From the NCBI GenBank assembly GCA_028284195.1, contig JANQSE010000002.1, positions 124,001 through 188,000 of the forward strand: a stretch of 64,000 nucleotides of DNA, given 5' to 3'. Both the position numbers and the translations under genes were made by a program. Below, in pieces: positions 52,492 through 59,441 of this stretch (the first letter of the stretch is position 1; the number at the start of each line of letters is the position of its first letter). A model generated the notes under the pieces. It did no database searches and had not been told where the DNA came from. It saw only the letters and a list, made by a program, of their open reading frames with translations. This DNA comes from Balneola sp. GTDB taxonomy: Bacteria; Bacteroidota; Rhodothermia; Balneolales; Balneolaceae.

Positions 52492-53730
52492 ATGAATACA
52501 AAAAAAATCTACGGCCCTTTTACCCAGCTCATTCCTATGAACGGATTACCTCTTCATGGGCCCATCAAAGATGATCAGTTGGAAATCATTTCTTCCGGAG
52601 GGATGGTCGTTGAAAATGGCTGTGTTTTAGAAATTGGAGTGTATTCCGAATTGGAGAAGAGTTACAGCGACACTCAGAAAAAAATAAATGATACAAAAAA
52701 TCTGGTTGCTCTCCCTGCTTTTGTGGATTGCCATACTCATATTTGTTGGGGAGGAAACCGGATCAATGATTACGCACTTCGTGTTGCTGGAAAAACGTAT
52801 CTGGAAATTGCTGCAGCTGGAGGCGGAATTTCTGATACCGTAAAACATACCCGCTTTGCTTCGCAGGATAACTTGGTTGAGCTGATTCTGAAAAGAGTAC
52901 ATGCCCATATTCAAAGAGGAATTTCTACTATTGAAATCAAATCCGGCTATGGATTGAACCTTGAAGACGAACTGAAAATGCTTCGTGCTATTAAAGAAGC
53001 GAACGAAAGAACTCCGGCAACTTTAATTCCTACGTTTCTAGGAGCTCATATCAAGCCAAAAGATTTTGACGGAAATCATGCCGGATACCTGGAGTTTTTG
53101 CTAGAAGAAGTAGTACCGGTTGTTGTGGAAGAAAACCTGGCATCCCGTGCTGATATTTTTGTGGAAGAAGGTGCTTTTGGGATTGAGGAGTCCAGAATTT
53201 ATGCAAAGCAGTTAAAGCTAAAAGGTTTTGATGTAACCATGCATGTGGATCAGTTTCATCCCGGAGGTTCCCGACTGGCCATTGAAGAAGGGTGTGTTTC
53301 TGCAGATCATCTGGAATTTACGGATGATGAATCATGTGCATTGTTTAGAAAATCCAATACAGTCGCCGTTGCCCTTCCCGGTGCATCACTTGGCTTGGGG
53401 ATGCAATTCACTCCTTGTCGAAAACTGTTGGATAATAACGCTTGCCTGGCCATTGCCACTGACTGGAACCCAGGCTCAGGGCCCATGGGCGACTTGATAA
53501 CTCAGGCTGCGATTCTGGGAGCTTCCGAAAAACTTACTATCACCGAAACTCTGGCTGCTATTACATACAGGGCAGCACATGCACTAAGAATTGAAGCCGG
53601 GATTCTAAGAAAAGATCGACCGGCCGCATTTACCATTTTCGAAACCAATGACTTCAGGGACATCTTCTATCAACAAGGTCAGTTGAAACCTGTGGCAACT
53701 GTAATTAAGGAGGAATGCTTTGAGTTTTAG
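52492..53730 (+). CDS. hutI: Imidazolonepropionase
   Basis: Opens the ring of imidazolone propionate to N-formimino-glutamate. 412 residues, amidohydrolase fold. Metal site FVDCHTHICWGGNR; RVAGKTYLEIAAAGGGISDT, STIEIKSGYGLNLEDELKML and TLIPTFLGAHIKPKDF follow; DQFHPGGSRLAIEEG and DWNPGSGPMGDL complete the site. The frame opens at 52474, but the ATG at 52492 has AAAGGA shortly upstream and gives the better N-terminus. hutG overlaps its end by 11 bases. Confidence 0.96.
   Translation: MNTKKIYGPFTQLIPMNGLPLHGPIKDDQLEIISSGGMVVENGCVLEIGVYSELEKSYSDTQKKINDTKNLVALPAFVDCHTHICWGGNRINDYALRVAGKTYLEIAAAGGGISDTVKHTRFASQDNLVELILKRVHAHIQRGISTIEIKSGYGLNLEDELKMLRAIKEANERTPATLIPTFLGAHIKPKDFDGNHAGYLEFLLEEVVPVVVEENLASRADIFVEEGAFGIEESRIYAKQLKLKGFDVTMHVDQFHPGGSRLAIEEGCVSADHLEFTDDESCALFRKSNTVAVALPGASLGLGMQFTPCRKLLDNNACLAIATDWNPGSGPMGDLITQAAILGASEKLTITETLAAITYRAAHALRIEAGILRKDRPAAFTIFETNDFRDIFYQQGQLKPVATVIKEECFEF
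53707..53713 (+). promoter_or_regulatory. Strong Shine-Dalgarno before the TTG start of hutG
   Basis: AAGGAGG is a full anti-Shine-Dalgarno match and ends 6 bases before TTG 53720. An ATG at 53715 reads only ATG-CTT-TGA, so the TTG must be the real start. Confidence 0.8.
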
Positions 53731-54685
53731 ATCCGATCATTACAAGGCTCCGGATGCTTCTTTGTGGAACGGACGCATTGACTCGGAAACCGACCCCCGC
53801 CAATTCCGGTATCATCAGGTTGTTGAAACAGTAGACCTAACTTCTTCTACTCCCGCAAATAAACCTACACTACTTGGGTTTGCGAGCGATGTTGGAGTAA
53901 AGCGAAACGGAGGCAGAACAGGAGCTGCCCAGGGACCGGATTATTTCCGTTCATCGATTGGCTCTCTTTGCTGGCATAGGGATGAAGGCTTTTGTGATGC
54001 TGGCAACATTTCCCCAATAGATGGCGATCTGGAAACAGCACAACAAGAATTGGGCAGTACAGTTCATCTTCTTCTACGTACAGGAAACAAACCTGTCATC
54101 ATTGGTGGCGGACACGAAACAGCTTTCGGACACTTTCTTGGAGTTGCTTCTTTTCTTAATGAAACCCAACCCGACGCCAAATTGGGTATTCTGAATATAG
54201 ATGCTCATTTCGACTTGCGTCCGCATAACGGAGTTGCTCACTCCGGATCTCCTTTTTTACAAGCCCATGAGTATGCAAAAGACCATGATTTGAATCTGAA
54301 ATACTTTGTGTATGGAATCAATCAGGATAATAACACGCCTTCTTTGTTTAATACTGCGAAACAGCTGGAAGCTGAGTTTTGTGAAAACATTCATATCATG
54401 AATTCAGAATCAGAATGCTTGAAAAGTGTTGATAGCTTCATTCAATCCAGAACTCACATTTATCTCACCATTTGCCTGGACGTGTTTAAAGCCTCTGTTG
54501 CCCCCGGAGTAAGTGCACCTGCATGGAATGGAATCGATTTAATTCATGCGTTAAACGTCATCGATCTTGTAAAAGATTCTCGTAAGTTACTCTCCACTGA
54601 TATGTGTGAATTAAATCCTGAATACGACACTGACAATCAAACCGCAAAACTGGCTGGAAGTTTGTTTAGCCGATTGGTTGGGTAG
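53720..54685 (+). CDS. hutG: Formimidoylglutamase
   Basis: Hydrolyses formiminoglutamate to glutamate and formamide; arginase/ureohydrolase fold. 321 residues. The two-manganese site is visible as H132 in GGGHETAFGH, D161, H163 and D165 in NIDAHFDLRP, and the late ICLDVFKASVAPGVSAP. It starts with TTG inside the end of hutI, behind a perfect Shine-Dalgarno. Completing H-U-I-G, it shows the route that ends in glutamate plus formamide rather than the deiminase or folate routes. Confidence 0.95.
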   Translation: MSFRSDHYKAPDASLWNGRIDSETDPRQFRYHQVVETVDLTSSTPANKPTLLGFASDVGVKRNGGRTGAAQGPDYFRSSIGSLCWHRDEGFCDAGNISPIDGDLETAQQELGSTVHLLLRTGNKPVIIGGGHETAFGHFLGVASFLNETQPDAKLGILNIDAHFDLRPHNGVAHSGSPFLQAHEYAKDHDLNLKYFVYGINQDNNTPSLFNTAKQLEAEFCENIHIMNSESECLKSVDSFIQSRTHIYLTICLDVFKASVAPGVSAPAWNGIDLIHALNVIDLVKDSRKLLSTDMCELNPEYDTDNQTAKLAGSLFSRLVG

Positions 54686-54693
54686 CTTCTTTA

Positions 54694-54737
54694 TCATCTA
54701 GATTCCGACAGGTATAGGGCCGGTGGAGGATCTGTCC
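54694..54737 (+). repeat. Dispersed-repeat unit after hutG
   Basis: TCATCTAGA, a CCGAC...GCCGG middle and GGAGGATCTGTCC follow the pattern of the window's repeat family (GTCATyCTGAG ... GAAGGATCTGCA), somewhat decayed. It may add structure at the end of the hut transcript. Confidence 0.5.
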
Positions 54738-54780
54738 AGCTTTAGTCATTAGAAACCTTCAGTGGCTGCAAGCTAAAAAA

Positions 54781-55185
54781 TCAATCCAAACCGGCATAAA
54801 TGCTGGAAATCAATTTCGCTTTGTCGGACTTAGCCTGTCTCACAAAATCAGCCGATACGGCCGAATCCGAATCGTATTTGGCCGACCATAAAATGACTTC
54901 CACTAAAATCGGAATCAAATCCTTGCCTTTCTCAGTTAAAGAATACTCTTTTTGAGTTTTGAGTTGCTCAAAAACTTTTGACTTAATTACGCCAATGGAC
55001 TCTAACCTCTTTAGCCGGTCGGATAAGATATTGGTTGCTATTCCCTCTTCTGCGTTCAAAAAGTCTTTATAGAATTTCTGGCCCTTAAAAGCCAGGTCAC
55101 GAACAATCAAAAACGACCATTTATCCCCAAAAAAATCCAGGGCGTAACTGATCGGACAATCCGATCTTCTTGAAATTTCCTTCAT
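54781..55185 (-). CDS. HxlR-family transcriptional regulator
   Basis: 134 residues from the ATG at 55185. SDCPISYALDFFGDKWSFLI is the HxlR/DUF24 signature, with C10 at the position used for redox or electrophile sensing in YodB-like members. GIATNILSDRLKRLESIGVI forms the recognition helix and turn. The frame is open to 55242, but that would run over the divergent promoter region. It is divergent from the SRPBCC gene, where repeated TTGCAAGT motifs are probable binding sites. Confidence 0.88.
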   Translation of the reverse strand: MKEISRRSDCPISYALDFFGDKWSFLIVRDLAFKGQKFYKDFLNAEEGIATNILSDRLKRLESIGVIKSKVFEQLKTQKEYSLTEKGKDLIPILVEVILWSAKYDSDSAVSADFVRQAKSDKAKLISSIYAGLD

Positions 55186-55192
55186 TTTAATG

Positions 55193-55246
55193 CTTGTTTT
55201 TTGCAAGTGATTTAATATATTTGCATTACTTTCAATTTGCAAGTTA
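55193..55246. promoter_or_regulatory. Divergent promoter with repeated TTGCAAGT motifs
   Basis: TATATTTG at 55216-55223 is an exact TAnnTTTG box, with CTTG at 55193-55196 19 bases upstream as the -33 element, reading toward the SRPBCC gene. TTGCAAGTGA (55201), TTGCATTACT (55221) and TTGCAAGTTA (55237) flank and overlap it, fitting HxlR repression sites. Confidence 0.5.
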
Positions 55247-55273
55247 ATAATTTTGAACTAAAATCCTTATCCA

Positions 55274-55723
55274 ATGACAGAATTAAACAACGAAATTATA
55301 ATCAACGGGAGTATTGAGGATATATGGGAAACTCTTAATACTGTTGATGTTTTAGACCAGTACGACCCTACGGTAAAAAAATCAGTTGCCACTTCAAAAA
55401 CTAAAACCGGATTGGGCGCAAGCCGGAAAGTTGAAATGAAAGACGGCAAAAACTGGTTTGAAGAAACATGCACCATTTCAGAACCGAACAAAGCCCTGAA
55501 GTTTGAATTGACAGCCTGTTCTTTTCCGGTCCACTCTCTCAACCATTCGTACAGTTTTGAAGAGAATGGCGGGCAGGTAAAGATCAAACAGGTAATGTGC
55601 TATCAAATGAAATTCGGCCTTCTTGGAAAAATAATGGATGCACTGATGGTTAAAAAGCAATCGGACAAGGGAATAAAACTATTTATGGCGGGATTGAAAG
55701 AACACATAGAACGAAACCAATAG
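55274..55723 (+). CDS. SRPBCC (START/polyketide-cyclase-like) protein
   Basis: 149 residues, one helix-grip domain. EIIINGSIEDIWETLNTVDV opens the fold and CTISEPNKALKFELTAC and VKIKQVMCYQMKFGLLG follow, with the long C-terminal helix at the end. Such proteins bind hydrophobic ligands; no ligand can be named. A promoter with HxlR-like sites lies upstream, and the TfoX-domain gene follows by 2 bases, so the pair is probably one regulated unit. Confidence 0.82.
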   Translation: MTELNNEIIINGSIEDIWETLNTVDVLDQYDPTVKKSVATSKTKTGLGASRKVEMKDGKNWFEETCTISEPNKALKFELTACSFPVHSLNHSYSFEENGGQVKIKQVMCYQMKFGLLGKIMDALMVKKQSDKGIKLFMAGLKEHIERNQ

Positions 55724-55725
55724 AT

Positions 55726-56067
55726 ATGGCATACGATGAATATTTAGCTGATCGGATAAGGCGTGTGCTGGCTGATAAAAAAGTCGCTTTCAGGGACAAG
55801 AAAATGATGGGCGGATTGGTGTTTATGGTCGATGACAAAATGCTTTGCGGTATTCATATTGACAAAAAGTTCGGAGATAGTTTGCTAATGGCAAGAATTG
55901 GAGAGGAAGCATACCACAAACACATTCAAAAACCGGAGTGCCTTCCAATGGATTTTACGGGAAGGCCAATGAGGGGATATATTTTCGTAACTCCCGGCGG
56001 GTTTGACCTGGATGAAGGCCTGGCTGCCTGGGTCCAACTGGCATTAGACTTTAATCCATTGGTGTAA
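55726..56067 (+). CDS. TfoX N-terminal-domain protein
   Basis: 113 residues. The TfoX/Sxy N-domain is seen in DRIRRVLADKKVAFRDKKMM and GGLVFMVDDKMLCGI, then LLMARIGEEAYHKHI and a GRPMRGYIFV segment. In gammaproteobacteria full-length TfoX controls competence; this protein has no C-terminal domain, and short forms like it are widespread with no set function. It follows the SRPBCC gene by 2 bases. Confidence 0.85.
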   Translation: MAYDEYLADRIRRVLADKKVAFRDKKMMGGLVFMVDDKMLCGIHIDKKFGDSLLMARIGEEAYHKHIQKPECLPMDFTGRPMRGYIFVTPGGFDLDEGLAAWVQLALDFNPLV

Positions 56068-56131
56068 TCAAAGAAAAAGAAATAAAAGCCGACACATTTA
56101 ATCTTCTATTGCTCATATACGAACCCGTTAT

Positions 56132-57031
56132 CTAACCTTCTTTCTTAACCTCTGGCGCGGGTTTTTTAGATCGTAATGCGATCACATTTCCTGCTAAGAT
56201 CATAGCCGCACCCGATAAACTAAATGCGGTCCAGGTATAATCTTCCAGAAAAGTAGAAATAGTTAACGCAATGATCGGTGCCACCAAAGAAACATAGGCT
56301 GCTTTACTTGCTCCGATATTACCAACCAATGTAAGGTAAGCTCCAAAGGCAACTACCGAGCCCAAAATTGCCAGGTAAAAAAGAGATATAGTGTAACTCA
56401 ATGATGGATCAAATGATATCTCTTTTCCACTTATAAGAGCAATCAAAAACATCGCAACGGCTCCGTAAAACATTCCATAAGCATTTGACTGTATCACCGG
56501 AATCCCGGCTTTTTGATTTCGAGCGGAAGTGATATTTCCAAGCGAAGCGATATAGGTGGCTGTTATTGCGAAAATCAATCCAATAATTTTTCCATCAGAT
56601 AATGAAAACCCGGCAAGATCTTCTTTAAATACGAATCCAGTTCCAACTAAACCAAGGAATCCGCCTATAATCACTTTGGTTTCGAATGGGGTTTTCATAA
56701 ACAAGCGTCCATTCAGGATATTCATAAAAACCAGTAAAGAGAAAATAAGCCCTACCAACCCACTGGTCAGGTACAATTCCGACATGTAGATAATCCAATA
56801 GTTAAAACCGAATAGCAGTAATCCCTGCAGTAGAATAAAGCCGTGTTCCTTGTGGGTAAAATCCATTTTCATCCCCCACAACCTGCAGATAATCAACATT
56901 AATATCCCTGCAATTCCAAACCTGTAAGATACCGATAGCATCGGATCTACATCCCCTACCTGAAATTTGATTACGTACCAGGTAGAGCCCCAGATCAGCA
57001 CAGGTGTGATAAACAGAAATGCGTTTTTCAT
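56132..57031 (-). CDS. EamA/DMT-family transporter
   Basis: 299 residues, about ten transmembrane helices in two EamA halves: ~5-135 (FLFITPVLIWGSTWYVIKFQ) and ~145-290 (ISLFYLAILGSVVAFGAYLT, AAYVSLVAPIIALTIS). The WGSTWYVIKF segment is the classical start of the RhaT/YdcZ-like drug/metabolite exporters. Substrate unknown. It stands alone just before a transposase remnant, so this may be the edge of an insertion area. Confidence 0.88.
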   Translation of the reverse strand: MKNAFLFITPVLIWGSTWYVIKFQVGDVDPMLSVSYRFGIAGILMLIICRLWGMKMDFTHKEHGFILLQGLLLFGFNYWIIYMSELYLTSGLVGLIFSLLVFMNILNGRLFMKTPFETKVIIGGFLGLVGTGFVFKEDLAGFSLSDGKIIGLIFAITATYIASLGNITSARNQKAGIPVIQSNAYGMFYGAVAMFLIALISGKEISFDPSLSYTISLFYLAILGSVVAFGAYLTLVGNIGASKAAYVSLVAPIIALTISTFLEDYTWTAFSLSGAAMILAGNVIALRSKKPAPEVKKEG

Positions 57032-57046
57032 AGTAACTTCTTGGTG

Positions 57047-57571
57047 TTAGAAGTATTCAATAGCCGGGATGTTTTCTTCATGGGCAGTATTGAAGTTTTC
57101 GATTCCTCCAAATAGTTTCAAAACTTTATTGCAGTTTAAAAAAGATTCAGAGCCCGAATGTAAGTAATGAGAAAATGAAGAGTATGGATATTCTTTGTAA
57201 GAATTTGTGAATCCGTGGAGTACCGGGTTTTGATGAATATAGATAACCAGTTTTCTGAAATATTCTTCCGAGTCTATTTCTTTTCTTTTGAAGTTTTTTT
57301 GAAATAGACTCTCTCTTCTCCCATTTTGTTTGTTAATTGATTGCGTATAAGAACTGAAGAAATTTGATAAATGTTTGGAAGGACTTCTAAGTTGCTTGGT
57401 TTTCAGATTTCTTGATTCGTATAATTTTTTTTGTTCAGGTAAAGGACGTATGCTCACCAAAAAGTGAAAGTAATTACCCATTAAGCAATAGGCATAAGTA
57501 TCTAAAACATGGTAACAATGTTGTTGAAATTTAGAAAGGAAGTAATTGTAGTTTTCCGGTGAGTAGAAAAG
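57047..57571 (-). pseudogene. Decayed REP-associated tyrosine transposase (RAYT, IS200-like)
   Basis: The frame reads LFYSPENYNYFLSKFQQHCY, YAYCLMGNYFHFLVSIRPL, SSYTQSINKQNGRRESLFQ, KLVIYIHQNPVLHGF and PYSSFSHYL, the full RAYT order. The first ~25-30 residues are missing: a TAA at 57574-57572 lies directly upstream, next to the DksA-like gene. The catalytic HUH motif (normally N-H-F-H) is N-Y-F-H here. An internal ATG at 57481 would give only 144 residues starting inside the core. Both lesions indicate a dead copy. RAYTs are linked to REP palindromes, and this window has repeat pairs. Confidence 0.8.
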
Positions 57572-57586
57572 TTAAATAGGCCAGAA

Positions 57587-57919
57587 CTATCCAACACAAT
57601 TCACACAACGAGTGGAATGGGGCATATACTCCAACCTACCGAACGGTATTTCATTTCCACATTTTTGGCAGTGCCCAAAGTCTTTTTTCTCTGATCGTTC
57701 CATAGCCTTCTCTAATCGTTGAAGAATTTTCTTCTTTTCCCGGAGTGATGCCTCATTAATGGTTTTGTTATTGATGGCATCCATGCGTGAAACTCGGCCA
57801 ATAGCGGCATCAAGGGGAATAGGTTTGGTGAGTTCAATCAGCTCTGCTATTTCTTCTTTCAGTACTGAAATTTTTTGAGAGATAATAACTTTAAGTTTTT
57901 CTTTTTCTGAGTTAATCAT
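57587..57919 (-). CDS. TraR/DksA-type zinc-finger protein
   Basis: 110 residues. A coiled-coil stretch (~5-75) precedes a four-cysteine finger C84-x2-C87-x17-C105-x2-C108 (CQKCGNEIPFGRLEYMPHST, then RCVNC). Members bind the RNA polymerase secondary channel; the coiled-coil tip here (PLDAAIGRVSRMDAI) has the D...A pattern of related DksA-like proteins, so it may act with ppGpp. Its start overlaps the MFS stop by 8 bases, so it is coupled to the transporter gene. Confidence 0.87.
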   Translation of the reverse strand: MINSEKEKLKVIISQKISVLKEEIAELIELTKPIPLDAAIGRVSRMDAINNKTINEASLREKKKILQRLEKAMERSEKKDFGHCQKCGNEIPFGRLEYMPHSTRCVNCVG

Positions 57920-59243
57920 TTGCCTCCTTATTTTTTACAGAGAACAATTGGAATGAAAGAAAGCCGATTACAATCATAACTACGGAAGGGATAACAAAGA
58001 TCAAAGAGCCTATTAAGCTATACAAAAATCCACCGGCGATAAGACCAACTATACTGGCAAGGCTGCCACTACTGCCTGCGTAACCCTGGATAGCACCCTG
58101 GAATTTTTTCCCTGCAATGCCTGAAAGGATAGAAAGAAAAGAAGGCCACATAATGCCGTTACCAACAGCAAAAAATGTAACTGCGAGGTAAATTACCCAC
58201 CCCTCACTAACACTGAAAAGATAGAAACTGCCGGCTAAGATGAAGCTTCCCAGAATTACAAGCAATGAGCCGGAAACACGGTTTCCAATCCAGGTGAGTA
58301 CTGGCCCCTGAACAAGAACCATCAAACCACCCATAACAGAGAAAAATACGCCCAGTTCAAACAATTCCCACTCTAATGATTGTACTGCATGAATTGGAAA
58401 TGCGACATAAAAAAAATTGAAAGACAGAAAAATGAGAAAGTAGAGGCCAATCATAAATCCAACCCTATCCAATTTTAGTATTTCACGAAAAGAAATTTGT
58501 TTTGAACCCTCGTCAATAAAGCAATCTTTTTGTTCCTGGCCCAGAATTTTCTTGAGGCTTTCTTTTTGGGTTTGATCTTCAATGGCGCATGGAACAGATT
58601 CTTTAAGTACGAATTGAATAACCAGTATCGCAATTAATGAAATTCCCATTGTTGCCAGCACCGGTAATAACTCGCCTAAAATGGTGGCTCCTAATACTCC
58701 TGCCAAAGCCGGGCCTATAATGAAGCCAAGATTAGCTGAGGCAGACATTTTTCCGAAATTAGATTTACGAGTCTCATCCGTACTTATGTCTGATAAATAT
58801 GCATTAGCAACCGATATATTGCCGCCCGTAATACCATCAAGAGCACGGGCAACAAAAAGAAGTACCAGTGGAATAGTCATAATAAATGTTCCCAGCCTGC
58901 TGGAATCAAACTCCATAATTTTGGTTTGTGGAATCACTAAAGCCACAAAAAAAAGTATCCAGGCTGCAAAAGTGCCCACCTGACTTAACAGTAGTATTTT
59001 TTTTCTTCCAAAAACATCCGACCAACGACCAAGAATTGGTGCACCTATAAGTTGAAAAAAGGAATAGGTAGCACCCAGTAATCCATAAATTACTTCGTTT
59101 CCTCCAAGATCCAGAACCAATACAACAAGGAATGGAAGCACTACACTAAAACCCAGTGTACCTATAAAATTGACTAATAGAATAGGGAAAACCGAAAGAT
59201 CAGAACCTGAAGAAGCCTTAGTAGTTGTAATTGGGTTTAGCAT
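57912..59243 (-). CDS. MFS transporter, TetA-like exporter
   Basis: 443 residues, twelve transmembrane helices. The MFS motif A between TM2 and TM3 is GRWSDVFGRKKILLLSQ, and SANLGFIIGPALAGVLGATI is motif C of drug:proton antiporters. A loop of ~50 charged residues (VPCAIEDQTQKESLKKILGQ onward) separates the two halves. The substrate is unknown; drug or metabolite export is likely. The DksA-like gene is coupled downstream. Confidence 0.87.
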   Translation of the reverse strand: MLNPITTTKASSGSDLSVFPILLVNFIGTLGFSVVLPFLVVLVLDLGGNEVIYGLLGATYSFFQLIGAPILGRWSDVFGRKKILLLSQVGTFAAWILFFVALVIPQTKIMEFDSSRLGTFIMTIPLVLLFVARALDGITGGNISVANAYLSDISTDETRKSNFGKMSASANLGFIIGPALAGVLGATILGELLPVLATMGISLIAILVIQFVLKESVPCAIEDQTQKESLKKILGQEQKDCFIDEGSKQISFREILKLDRVGFMIGLYFLIFLSFNFFYVAFPIHAVQSLEWELFELGVFFSVMGGLMVLVQGPVLTWIGNRVSGSLLVILGSFILAGSFYLFSVSEGWVIYLAVTFFAVGNGIMWPSFLSILSGIAGKKFQGAIQGYAGSSGSLASIVGLIAGGFLYSLIGSLIFVIPSVVMIVIGFLSFQLFSVKNKEAND

Positions 59244-59441
59244 ACCAAAACATAGTACTTGAATAAGAATAATGCATAGTTATTAGCTTGAGAAAATTTT
59301 TTGGAAATCAAGCACCTTAGAACCTGGTTTGCTCGATTTAGTATGGAATCAAAAACGAAGCTTCTTCAAGAAAAATTCATAAACATTTGGTACGTTCTGT
59401 ATTGTGAAGTTTTAACCTGACAACTCAAATTAATAGTAATC

